Shown here: in pieces, positions 26,656-34,898 of the stretch
Layout: the number at the start of each line of letters is the position of its first letter
Numbering within the stretch: the first letter of the stretch is position 1
Source: Alteromonadaceae bacterium
GTDB lineage: Bacteria; Pseudomonadota; Gammaproteobacteria; Enterobacterales; Alteromonadaceae
Assembly: GCA_014872785.1 (NCBI GenBank)
Contig: WKFJ01000024.1
Span: 1 to 64,000 of the forward strand
Reading direction: 5' to 3'
Length of the DNA: 64,000 nt
Made by a program: the position numbers and the translations under genes
Notes under the pieces: generated by a model
Told to the model about the DNA's origin: nothing
Databases searched by the model: none
The model's input: the letters and a program-made list of their open reading frames with translations, nothing else

Positions 26656-27297
26656 ATGCCACAAGTTTTAAAAATAGATATCGTCTCTGACGTGGTGTGT
26701 CCATGGTGTGTCATTGGCTATGGTCGTTTAAAGCAAGCTTTAACCAAATTTGGTGATGAAGTCGTAACTGAAATTCATTGGCACCCTTTTGAGCTAAATC
26801 CCAATATGCCTGTTGAAGGGGAAAACTTACGTAGCCATTTATCAGCCAAATATGGGACTACACTAGAAGGCAGTATTAATGCTCGGGCCATGTTGACCGA
26901 CGAAGGGCGAAAAATTGGCTTTGCATTTAATTACTTCGATGAAATGAAAATGCTGAACACCCATGATTGCCATCAACTCATTTTGTGGGCTAGCTCTACG
27001 GGGCTACAAGCTGCACTAGTCGAAGCTTTATTTGAACAATTCTTCACGTTGCAAGGCGAGTTTGACCAAGCCTCATTACTTTCTATTGTTGAAAAGGTCG
27101 GATTGGACAAATCTGAAGCCAAACGCGTGCTAGAGCAACAGCTATTCTCTAACGAAGTAAAAGAAATAGAGAATAAGTGGTATCAGCAAGGTATTCAGGG
27201 CGTGCCCCTCTTTATATTTAATGGTCGACAAGCTGTTTCAGGTGCTCGTGAACCTACTGTTTTTGAAAGCCTTATCACCCAGATAATCAATGAATGA
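26656..27297 (+). CDS. FrnE/DsbA-family cytoplasmic oxidoreductase
   Basis: 213 residues. DsbA thioredoxin-with-helical-insert fold and CPWC active site at 15-18 (DVVCPWCVIGYGRL), cis-Pro loop GVPLFIFNGRQAVSGA near the C-terminus. No signal peptide, as in the FrnE/2-hydroxychromene-isomerase-like branch. Probably a disulfide reductase/isomerase acting in oxidative stress. Confidence 0.9.
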   Translation: MPQVLKIDIVSDVVCPWCVIGYGRLKQALTKFGDEVVTEIHWHPFELNPNMPVEGENLRSHLSAKYGTTLEGSINARAMLTDEGRKIGFAFNYFDEMKMLNTHDCHQLILWASSTGLQAALVEALFEQFFTLQGEFDQASLLSIVEKVGLDKSEAKRVLEQQLFSNEVKEIENKWYQQGIQGVPLFIFNGRQAVSGAREPTVFESLITQIINE

Positions 27298-27308
27298 AGG
27301 AAAGTTAA

Positions 27309-27863
27309 ATGTTTACTTATTACGAGCCAGATACCGCACCTGAAGAATCAAAAGCGTTAATGGAGAAATCTCTAGAAAGCTTTGGGATGATCCCAAACCT
27401 TCACAAGATCTTAGCTGAAGCTCCAGCAACCTATAAAGCTTACAATGAAACTTTTACAGCATTTATGAAAAACACAACATTTAGTCCACTTGAGCAACAA
27501 GTTGTGTTTATGACCTCAAATTTTGAGAATAACTGCCACTACTGCGTGCCTGGGCACACGTGGATGATGAAGTCATCTAAAATGCCAAACGATGTTATTG
27601 AAGCACTGCGAAATGGCACTGTTCTGCCAGACCCAAAGCTTCAAGCACTTCATGATTTCACCAAAGCATTATTAGATAACCGAGGGCATATTGGAGATGA
27701 CAAGTTAAATGAATTTCTTAATGCTGGGTATACGAAGCGCCAAGCATTAGAGGTGTTAACTGGGTTGGCTGCTAAACTGATCTCTAATTTTACCAATGCA
27801 TTAACCCATACGAAAGTTGATGACGCTATGAAGCCTTTCGCGTGGGAAAAGCCGGAGAACTAG
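27309..27863 (+). CDS. AhpD-like/carboxymuconolactone decarboxylase family protein
   Basis: 184 residues, all helical. The AhpD-type CxxC-xxx-H motif is present (C76, C79, H83 in NNCHYCVPGH). AhpD-like proteins use it to reduce peroxiredoxin partners or peroxides, which fits the peroxiredoxin-like gene upstream. Eleven bp after the FrnE-like gene and one bp before ltrA. Confidence 0.88.
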   Translation: MFTYYEPDTAPEESKALMEKSLESFGMIPNLHKILAEAPATYKAYNETFTAFMKNTTFSPLEQQVVFMTSNFENNCHYCVPGHTWMMKSSKMPNDVIEALRNGTVLPDPKLQALHDFTKALLDNRGHIGDDKLNEFLNAGYTKRQALEVLTGLAAKLISNFTNALTHTKVDDAMKPFAWEKPEN

Positions 27864-27864
27864 T

Positions 27865-29073
27865 ATGGCACTAGAAAAGCATCCAATGTGGCGCCTTCCT
27901 CAACATCATTTAGATTCGGAAGATGCTCACGATCATGTGCACTGGGTTGAGTTATTTTATGACTTGATTCACGTTGTGATTATCTTTTTGTTAGGCAATT
28001 ACTTGAGCGACCATTTGTCATTCAGCGGTTTCCTGATTTTTGCAGGTTTGTTTATCTCTGTCTGGTTTGCATGGGCCGACTCTAGTGTCTTTAACTCACT
28101 CTACGTCAGCACAGACGTAAAGCACAGAATGATAATGTGTGGTCAAATCGTGACGGCAATGGTCATGGCAGCTTCAATTCCACATGTACATGATAAAGGC
28201 TGGATGTTTTTTGCAATAGCATTTGCGGCAAACAGACTCATAACTGCCTACCTGTATCACCGTACTAATCGATTAGGGATTGAAGAGTCAAAACTTGCCA
28301 CACATGTAAGTAGAAACTTCTTAATCTTATCAGTGTTATTTGCTGCTAGTGCTTTTTTACCTACGCCATTCAATTATTTAGTGTTTGGCCTAGGAATATT
28401 TTCAATACAAATGCTGTATATGATGCCCAAGATTGGCGTTCTGGAAAATAAGCGTTTCTTGCCTCGATTGGGGCATATGTCAGAGCGCTTTGCACTGTTG
28501 TTACTCATTGTTTCTGGTGAAGGATTCTTTAAGCTCGTAATTACCTTATCTGAAAAAGGTATCTACAAAGTTAGTCCAAGTGTATTAGTGAATTTCATTT
28601 TTGGTGGGATTGCTATTTTCGTCCTTTGCTGGATCTATTTTGATTTTGTGGGCAATGGTAAACCCAAAGATCAGAAAAAATGGACACTCGTGAGTTGGTG
28701 GTTAGCCCATTTAATACTGATGATGTCCGCGGTAATGGTAGGTGTTGCTTTAGCGGGTGAAATTAAAGTTGGATTCTGGGAGCCGTACCCTTTTAAATAT
28801 GGCGCTATAGGCTGTACTGGGTTAGCAATATATTTACTATCTTTACTTTGGATTCAATTTAACATTGAGAAACGCGTAGCCCACCGATTTGCAACGGCAA
28901 AAGTGCGAATGTTCGGTGTTGTGCTGGCATTGGCGACTTTGGTGATTTTGCCTCATGTTCCGGCAATCATAGGCAATTTACTTTGGGGAACAGCGTTAAT
29001 TTCACAAATCGCTTTTCCAGTAACCAGGGCGTATTTCACTTTATCTAAAGAAGAACAAGCTAAAAGTTCTTAG
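27865..29073 (+). CDS. Low-temperature-requirement A (LtrA) family membrane protein
   Basis: 402 residues with about ten membrane segments. The N-terminal HVHWVELFYDLIHVVIIFLL is the LtrA signature, and the internal MSERFALLLLIVSGEGFFK repeats the family's E-R-F-x-L-x-x-I-x-x-G-E motif. Family function is unknown. Last gene of the redox operon, ended by a terminator. Confidence 0.88.
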   Translation: MALEKHPMWRLPQHHLDSEDAHDHVHWVELFYDLIHVVIIFLLGNYLSDHLSFSGFLIFAGLFISVWFAWADSSVFNSLYVSTDVKHRMIMCGQIVTAMVMAASIPHVHDKGWMFFAIAFAANRLITAYLYHRTNRLGIEESKLATHVSRNFLILSVLFAASAFLPTPFNYLVFGLGIFSIQMLYMMPKIGVLENKRFLPRLGHMSERFALLLLIVSGEGFFKLVITLSEKGIYKVSPSVLVNFIFGGIAIFVLCWIYFDFVGNGKPKDQKKWTLVSWWLAHLILMMSAVMVGVALAGEIKVGFWEPYPFKYGAIGCTGLAIYLLSLLWIQFNIEKRVAHRFATAKVRMFGVVLALATLVILPHVPAIIGNLLWGTALISQIAFPVTRAYFTLSKEEQAKSS

Positions 29074-29081
29074 CATTCGCT

Positions 29082-29116
29082 ACGCTGCCCATGTTTATCT
29101 CTGAGCAGCGTTTTCT
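29082..29116 (+). terminator. Terminator of the HxlR-linked redox operon
   Basis: A 7-bp stem (ACGCTGC at 29082-29088 with GCAGCGT at 29105-29111) is followed by TTTTCTCTT, just after the ltrA stop. Confidence 0.65.
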
Positions 29117-29149
29117 CTTAAAATACTAAAACCTATTTACAATTGGCTA

Positions 29150-30115
29150 ATGATGAAATGTAAAGTATTTGAGTTGTTGGAAAGTGGCTTTGAAGGTTCA
29201 ATTTATAACAAGTTATTGAGCGGCTTTATTGTGACGCTCATCATAACGAATGTCATAGCCGTTATTGCTGAGTCATATGCGCCGTTGGGCCAAAGATACC
29301 ATCTAGAATTTCGAATTTTTAATCTAATTTCAGTCACCATTTTCACATTAGAGTACTTAGCTAGAATATGGGTTTGTACAGAAGCACCTGATGCGGAAGA
29401 TTCAAAGCCATTGAAAGTAAGAATTAGGTACATCTTTTCTTCAGTGGCACTTATTGACCTAATGGCTATTGCGCCGTTTTATCTATCTTTCATATTCGCG
29501 ATAGATTTACGCTACCTCAGAATGCTTCGTATGCTTCGCCTACTCAAACTAACACACTATTTTAAAGGGTTGAGACTATTCATTAACGTATTGAAGCAGG
29601 AATTGCCAACAATTGGAGCAGCTATTTTCATAATGATAGTGCTTATTACTTTGTCTGGCGGTATTATGTACAGTATTGAACACACTGCACAGCCCGAAGT
29701 TTTTGATAGTATTCCGAGTGCGATATGGTGGTCAGTCGTGACAATGACAACTGTGGGCTATGGCGACGTAACTCCCATTACATTTTTAAGTAAGTTTATA
29801 GCGGTTTTCATTATGCTACTGGGTGTAGGTGTTGTAGCACTGCCGGCAGCCATGCTAGCTGCAAAATTCGGTGAAGAGCTTATCTCTAGAAAAAAACACT
29901 TAGAAGTAGAGGTAGCTCATGCTCTTCAAGATGGAATTGTGACAACCTCTGAAAGGGCTGCCCTAGACAAGTTAGCCGAAGAGCTCAATATCTCGCAAGA
30001 GAATCTTGAAAAGTTGCTCAATAGCCGAGCACTAACCAATTACAGTCCTATTACTTGCCCTCACTGTCAGATGATCTGCTTTAATCAAACAGGACACTTC
30101 AATAAAGGAATATAA
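29150..30115 (+). CDS. Voltage-gated K+ channel, C-terminus replaced by IS sequence
   Basis: 321 residues. Six membrane segments with S4 arginines (LRYLRMLRMLRLLKL) and the K+ selectivity filter TTVGYGDVTP (about 199-208). A cytoplasmic tail contains a DnaJ/Fnr-like helical stretch and then CPHC (about 303-306), which looks like the first half of a zinc ribbon with no second Cys pair. The left end of the IS3-family element begins inside codon 308 (30072), so the last 14 residues come from the IS. The pore module is intact; a functional channel is possible. Confidence 0.85.
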   Translation: MMKCKVFELLESGFEGSIYNKLLSGFIVTLIITNVIAVIAESYAPLGQRYHLEFRIFNLISVTIFTLEYLARIWVCTEAPDAEDSKPLKVRIRYIFSSVALIDLMAIAPFYLSFIFAIDLRYLRMLRMLRLLKLTHYFKGLRLFINVLKQELPTIGAAIFIMIVLITLSGGIMYSIEHTAQPEVFDSIPSAIWWSVVTMTTVGYGDVTPITFLSKFIAVFIMLLGVGVVALPAAMLAAKFGEELISRKKHLEVEVAHALQDGIVTTSERAALDKLAEELNISQENLEKLLNSRALTNYSPITCPHCQMICFNQTGHFNKGI

Positions 30116-30134
30116 TCCTGATATTGAGGTGTAT

Positions 30135-30422
30135 ATGACAAAACGAAAAAACAGAAGTTATACCGATGAGTTTAGGCAGGAAGCCGTCGCATTGGTCACT
30201 GAATAAGGTTATAGCGTTCCTAAGGCGGCAGCGTCTTTAGGTATCACTGATAAGTTGCTTTGTAACTGGAAGGCAAAGTTTGAAGCTGAGCAATCAGGAA
30301 CGGCATTAAGTGCTGATGAGCGTGCTGAGCTATTAAGGCTTCGCAAGGAGAATAAAGAGCTAAGGATGGAAAAAGACATTCTAAAAAAGGCCAGCGCCCT
30401 GTTGCTAAAGGAAACCAAATAG
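30135..30422 (+). pseudogene. IS3-family transposase OrfA, interrupted by a stop
   Basis: 95 codons. RSYTDEFRQEAVALVTE then TAA at codon 24 (30204-30206), where a Gln (CAA) would be expected in ...TE-x-GYSVPKAAASLGI. The rest reads cleanly through the HTH and leucine-zipper part (LRLRKENKELRMEKDILKKA) to TAG. Confidence 0.9.
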
Positions 30423-31281
30423 CGTTTGAGACGATTAAACAACTGGCTTCTGTTCATCCAGTATCCCGATTATGTAAGAGCCTGAATGTGAGTCGTTCAG
30501 CTTACTATGCGTGGCTGAAAAGGCCTGTTGAAGTGATAACATCTGAGCAATTGGCTCTGCATGGAAAAGCTAAGGAACTCTTCAAAGAAAGTCGGAACAG
30601 TCTTGGGTATAGGGGCTTCGCAAACGGTTATGCAATGAGGGCTTTAATATCAGCGACTATGGTACTCAAAAGCTTATGAATAGATTGGGTTTAGTGGTGA
30701 CACAACGCGTTGCCTACAACGTGACAACAAAGCGTAAACACAGTGATGCGGTTGCAGACAATCTGCTTAATCAGAACTTCAACCCTGTTGCGCCAAACCA
30801 CGTCTGGGCCGGGGATGTGACGTATCTGAAAACGGGTGAAGGCTGGATGTATCTCGCCATTGTCATGGACCTTTACTCACGCCGCATAGTCGGTTGGCAT
30901 ATTGATAAACGCATGACCCCTGACCTGGTCTCTAAGGCCATGATGAAAGCTTATAACCTGCGCAGGCCACCTGATGGTCTGGTATTCCATAGTGACAGAG
31001 GCTCACAATATACGAGCAAACGCTATCGTAACCTGTTGGCTAATTATGATATCAGAGCCAGCATGGGAGATGTTGGCGCGTGTTGGGATAATGCTGTAGT
31101 TGAAAGATTTTTTGGTAGCTTAAAACATGACTGGTTGTTGAAAGTACCACAACCAACTCGTGAGCATATGAAAAACGATGTCACCGCTTATATGCGATAT
31201 TACAATTTAGAGCGGCTGCATACTGCCAACCGGGATATGTCGCCAGTTAACTATGAAATGTCCTTTAGAAAAGTGTCCTGA
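30419..31281 (+). pseudogene. IS3-family transposase OrfB (DDE integrase), frameshifted
   Basis: The reading begins IAFETIKQLASVHPVSRLCK and continues SRSAYYAWLKRP to SLGYRG near 30610. It then loses frame; the correct frame resumes with RLCNEGFNISDYGTQKLMNR and runs to 31281. The integrase core keeps the catalytic residues: WAGDVTYL (D), FHSDRGSQYTS (D) and NAVVERFFGSLK (E). Confidence 0.9.
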
Positions 31282-31298
31282 AAAAGTTGCGCAGAACA

Positions 31299-31409
31299 TT
31301 CTTTACTTCTGCCCCAGAGGTGTTCAATACTGGATATGGGGTGAGAAGGAGATACGACGTTGTAGAGCAGTTCTTCAAACTGCTCTTCTGAGTGACCATT
31401 AAGTGCCAT
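31299..31409 (-). pseudogene. 5' remnant (37 codons) of a truncated ATPase-like gene
   Basis: On the minus strand an ATG at 31409 opens 37 codons (MALNGHSEEQFEELLYNVVS..., ending IEHLWGRSKE) that stop being gene sequence exactly at the IS right end: codon 38 is the TGT of the IS. The GRxxE ending resembles the motif that precedes the P-loop in AAA/STAND ATPases, and the opening recalls bacterial ATP-binding proteins, so the lost part was probably an ATPase domain. The 3' portion is not on the other side of the IS. Confidence 0.6.
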
Positions 31410-31597
31410 TAAAAATATCCATTTTTTGTATCATTAACCATTATGATCAAAAGGAGATTATTTAACAGGTATTTGTTCAACTTTTTCTTTTGATGAAGCA
31501 AAATAAATTCAACTAATAGTTTGACTTAGGTAATTACGAGTGATTTTTAATACCGTGTAATCAATATGAGTCTATCTTTTGTTGAAAGTGTATAATT

Positions 31598-31694
31598 TTA
31601 CAAACTTATGGTGAAAACGGCGTTACAAGCTTATGGTGAAAATAACCATAGAATACGGGCTGTAGAGGACTTTTTTACAAGGTTATGCTGAAAT
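31598..31694 (+). repeat. Three 20-bp direct repeats (TTACAA-NN-TTATGGTGAAAA)
   Basis: Copies at 31598-31617, 31623-31642 (19/20 identical to the first) and 31675-31694 (16/20 to the second). Start-to-start distances are 25 and 52 bp. Possible meanings: binding sites for a regulator of the downstream operon, or a transposon end with several transposase sites, as in Tn7/Mu-like elements. Confidence 0.8.
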
Positions 31695-31809
31695 CGACAA
31701 ATAATCAGTCAAAAGTCGTAGGTTTTGACGAGGTTTTAGTAAAAAAACGGAAATTTAGACCAAAGTATAATGTATTGATATATAGGGTGTTTTTAGAGAA
31801 TGCTGTAAA

Positions 31810-31843
31810 TTATATCTGTGTTTAGCAGATATAAATCTAAACA
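31810..31843 (+). repeat. Two interlocked inverted repeats upstream of the Pgs-like operon
   Basis: Repeat 1 pairs 31811-31818 (TATATCTG) with 31826-31833 (CAGATATA). Its loop, TGTTTAG (31819-31825), is perfectly complementary to CTAAACA (31837-31843). All four arms are perfect. As RNA this has pseudoknot topology, though the linkers (0 and 3 nt) are too short for both full stems at once; as DNA it is a pair of overlapping dyads. It ends 27 nt before the first start codon. Confidence 0.7.
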
Positions 31844-31870
31844 GTGTTTTAGCAACAAACAGGTATTAAT

Positions 31871-34534
31871 GTGAACTTACGCAAGACCGTGGGGCTCTAT
31901 TTTGGTGGTAGTTTAATCGCTGCTACGCTGCTGTGGTCGTTGCTAGAACTAACTGGCGTAACTCGTTTTATTAATATCAATGCGTTGGAGTTCATTTCTG
32001 CTAAACAAAACGATGCCATTGCCGATTTCACACTGGTTGAACTTCCCGATGATCCCATTTTGTTACCTGATGCTTTTGAGCAAGTCGTCATTAACAAGCC
32101 AAAACGTATTTTTTGGATATTACCCGACAGAGCGCTTACCGCGATGGAAACGGCGCTTATCGAGAGGCATAAACCCTACAGCATTAAGCTTCCTAGCTTC
32201 AGTTTTGATAAACAAGGTAATTTAACCCAAGGCGAACAATCCGATTGGTTCCCCACAGCAGGCTACCTGATAGAACCTAGCAAACGCGCAGGTATTTCGC
32301 GTCAATTGCCAACCCTTGAACAAAGCAAGCACAAAACTTTGTTGTCACCTATTGTGACCCTATATCCAGAGGCAATTGAAAATAATACGGGAGACGTGTT
32401 CATTGATTTTTCCATCACTCAAATTAACTCTGTCGTGGTGCCTAAAGCACTGCTCGAAAACCAACAAATTTTAAGTAATCTACTGCAAAATAAAGACATT
32501 TATATTCTGCCAAAATTTGACCTTCTGCACGCTTTGGTATCAGTTCCCTATTCGGACAACCAACCTGGGTGGCACCCAGTGCAGTATCATGCCGCAGCGC
32601 TTCATGCTTTTGAGAACGATAAGTTACTGACTGAGTTATTGGCAGGTTACCGATTGGCATTAATTGGTATGGTGACATTATTTTTGTTGATGTTATTTGT
32701 TGTTAATCCGCCGTCTCTTAAGCGCATCAGTGTCATTTTTGCTGGTGGATTGTTAATTATCCTTAGTGTTCCTGTTGCCGATGTCTTTGACATTTATCCC
32801 CCTTTGATTGAACTTTTTATCGCCGTTGGCTTTGGTATTTTGGGTATGGAGCTGGTAGTCGCCCGCTTTAGACATCTTTCTATTGATCACTTAGACGGGT
32901 TACTCGATGTAGAAGAGGCCATGAGAGGAACTGAGCCTGACGGTAACAATCAGGTCTGGAACAATATTGCCAATATGGTCGCACAAAGTTTGCAATTGGA
33001 ACGCTGTATTTTTTTAGAATTAGAGCACGGCGAGAATCATCTCAATGAGATATCGGCTGTTAATTGCAGCGTGCATGACATTAATGAAATGCGCCGAGAT
33101 ATAAGAAGGGAACCTTATGTCCAAGCCGTTCAGGCGAAACAGGCAGTAGAATCGTCTCGCTCTTATTTCAAAAACAAGCAAGACGACGAGCTTGAGATAT
33201 TGGTGCCCTTTTTTAAAGGAACCAAAGTATTGGGGTTTTGGGCGCTAACAACACTTGAACAAGAACCGGAAAAAATTAGGCAGATAAAAGAGCAAGCTAA
33301 CTTATTTGCATTACACATCAGTACGTTATTGGGAGTAAGAGAGCAAGCGCACCAAGGTGAGCAAACCAGAAACCAGCTAAGCGCAAGATTCGGCTCTAGA
33401 GAGAACCAAAAAGTGCATCAATTGGGAACGCGATTACATAGAGTGATAGCACATTCCCAGTTACATAAGTCGCTGTTCAGCTCTATGAATACACCTGTCG
33501 TCATCTTCGATGTGTTTGGACAAGTCGCCAATGTGAATACAGCTATGAGGTTAATGGGGAATAAAAGCCAGATACAGGTGGAGCATGTCACAGCTTTTGA
33601 ATTTTTAAGCCAAATTTTACCTGTCGCTCCTGATAGTTTAAGAAACCTCATTCGCCAACTCACCCTTGAACAATCGCAACAAGCATCGCGCTTTTTTATT
33701 ACTATTAATAACAGTAAATACGTCGCTGTGTTGTCGTCTATTCGCCATGAGTCAAATGTCTTTTCAGAACAAGAAGTGCACTTAAAAATAAATGGTTTGA
33801 TGGTTGAATTACATAGCCTCAAAGATGTTCAGGCCTATCTAGAGATTGAACGAAGTTTGTATGACAACTTCCTAATTCGTGTCAAAGATTACCTGACGAC
33901 CTTGCAAATGGGGTTGATGCAAGTTGAGCGACGAGCTAGCAACAAGGCAGTGAGTCAACTTTCACTGCTGCTCAATATTGAGCTTAAAAAGGCCGCTGAT
34001 TTAACTCGCAGAACTCACTATTTCATGAACAAAGCCTCTGGACTTGAAGATTTTAATGCTATCCCTTTCAATCCTTTGGACATACTCAAAGCCCAGCTAG
34101 ATAAAGTGAAACGCGTCAATAAAGAAGACGGTATTAGCCAAGACATCGAGTTTGAAACCAAAATTCCTGGTTACCCAACTATGGGGTTAGGTTCCCCTGA
34201 TGCTTTTAGGCAACTCTTACATAGCAGTTTATTGTTGTTAATTGACGATGCAATTACGCCTAAGAAAGTAAAAGTTTTAGTTAAACAACAGCACCTTAAC
34301 GATACTGACGTGCTCTATATCAAATTGGAAAGCGAAGGTTATGGGCTACCAAATGAACAGCTACAAAAATTGTACGAACAAAACGCCGTCCTGGGTGAGC
34401 GAACTGTGTTATCGGATCTATTGATGGCACTAAAAGTCGCAAAAGACGCAAATATGGACTGTCGTTTGAAGTCAAAAGTGGGCAAGGGATATCGACTTTC
34501 TATTTTAGTTGAGGGGATAAATCTAGATGACTAA
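31871..34534 (+). CDS. CHASE2-like membrane sensor with degenerate histidine-kinase region
   Basis: 887 residues. One N-terminal membrane segment (about 8-26), an extracytoplasmic domain of about 230 residues, then three closely spaced membrane segments (about 262-330): the CHASE2 topology. The cytoplasmic part has a GAF-like region (about 350-490), a PAS-like region beginning NTPVVIFDVFGQVANVN (about 540), and a C-terminal region shaped like a kinase dimerisation plus ATP-binding domain. That region lacks a recognisable phospho-His box; the expected N-box reads LLHSSLLLLIDDAI and the G1 box is ESEGYG. It therefore looks like a pseudokinase. It overlaps the next gene by 8 bp. GTG start (31871); an upstream ATG frame is not in phase. 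Confidence 0.75.
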   Translation: MNLRKTVGLYFGGSLIAATLLWSLLELTGVTRFININALEFISAKQNDAIADFTLVELPDDPILLPDAFEQVVINKPKRIFWILPDRALTAMETALIERHKPYSIKLPSFSFDKQGNLTQGEQSDWFPTAGYLIEPSKRAGISRQLPTLEQSKHKTLLSPIVTLYPEAIENNTGDVFIDFSITQINSVVVPKALLENQQILSNLLQNKDIYILPKFDLLHALVSVPYSDNQPGWHPVQYHAAALHAFENDKLLTELLAGYRLALIGMVTLFLLMLFVVNPPSLKRISVIFAGGLLIILSVPVADVFDIYPPLIELFIAVGFGILGMELVVARFRHLSIDHLDGLLDVEEAMRGTEPDGNNQVWNNIANMVAQSLQLERCIFLELEHGENHLNEISAVNCSVHDINEMRRDIRREPYVQAVQAKQAVESSRSYFKNKQDDELEILVPFFKGTKVLGFWALTTLEQEPEKIRQIKEQANLFALHISTLLGVREQAHQGEQTRNQLSARFGSRENQKVHQLGTRLHRVIAHSQLHKSLFSSMNTPVVIFDVFGQVANVNTAMRLMGNKSQIQVEHVTAFEFLSQILPVAPDSLRNLIRQLTLEQSQQASRFFITINNSKYVAVLSSIRHESNVFSEQEVHLKINGLMVELHSLKDVQAYLEIERSLYDNFLIRVKDYLTTLQMGLMQVERRASNKAVSQLSLLLNIELKKAADLTRRTHYFMNKASGLEDFNAIPFNPLDILKAQLDKVKRVNKEDGISQDIEFETKIPGYPTMGLGSPDAFRQLLHSSLLLLIDDAITPKKVKVLVKQQHLNDTDVLYIKLESEGYGLPNEQLQKLYEQNAVLGERTVLSDLLMALKVAKDANMDCRLKSKVGKGYRLSILVEGINLDD

Positions 34535-34898
34535 TGAAGTTAAAACTGTACTTCTGGTTGAAGACCAACCGTTGTTGGCAATGATGACTAAGCTTTGGCT
34601 AAAGGATATGGGACTATCCGTTGTAGTTTCAGAAAACGGCTTAATGGCCAAAAAACTTCTTGAGTCCCAAACCTTTGCCTATATGGTCACAGACCTCGTA
34701 ATGCCGAAGCTGGATGGATCAGAGTTACTGGGCTGGATGCAATCAGAAAACATTGATACGCCAACCATCGTTGTTACTGGTATCAATGACGCTCAAGAGA
34801 TTGCCAAGATAAAAGAAATTCCTTTTGTGTTGACTGTATTGGAAAAGCCTCTTACTCCTGAACAATTGATAGAAGCCCAAGCACTTATAGATGCCTGA
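34527..34898 (+). CDS. Stand-alone response-regulator receiver domain
   Basis: 123 residues, receiver domain only. Acidic pocket EDQP at the N-terminus, phospho-acceptor Asp in VTDLVMPKLDG (about 56), Thr in VVTG and Lys in LEKP complete the conserved set, so it looks phosphorylatable. No output domain, as in CheY-like proteins. Overlaps both neighbours by 8 bp, so it is translationally coupled to the sensor and to the PgsC-like gene; probably acts by protein contact. Confidence 0.9.
   Translation: MTNEVKTVLLVEDQPLLAMMTKLWLKDMGLSVVVSENGLMAKKLLESQTFAYMVTDLVMPKLDGSELLGWMQSENIDTPTIVVTGINDAQEIAKIKEIPFVLTVLEKPLTPEQLIEAQALIDA

Larger units (their letters stand above)
30072..31298 (+). mobile_element. 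Degenerate IS3-family insertion sequence
   Basis: About 1227 bp bounded by imperfect terminal inverted repeats of roughly 38 bp (left from 30072, right ending 31298), beginning TG and sharing CAGGACACTT and TAAAGGA. The two ORFs are an HTH orfA and a DDE integrase orfB, both broken (nonsense and frameshift), so the copy is dead. The flanking trinucleotides differ (AGA left, TTC right), so there is no target duplication, which with the gene scars on both sides suggests an IS-mediated deletion. Confidence 0.85.
31410..31870. promoter_or_regulatory. 461-bp AT-rich intergenic region before the Pgs-like operon
   Basis: No gene seen. It holds three 20-bp direct repeats (31598-31694), TATAAT boxes at 31591-31596 and 31766-31771 (no good -35 for either; TTAGAC-N18-TATATA at 31755-31784 is another weak candidate), and two interlocked inverted repeats (31810-31843) close to the operon start. 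The operon promoter most likely lies between 31700 and 31800. Confidence 0.5.

Noticed and set aside
30209-30457. 82-codon frame antisense to IS orfA
   Set aside because: Complement of the transposase reading; Ser/Leu-rich shadow.
31598-31694. CRISPR array
   Set aside because: Only three unequal-spaced, imperfect 20-bp repeats with no spacers of constant length and no cas genes.
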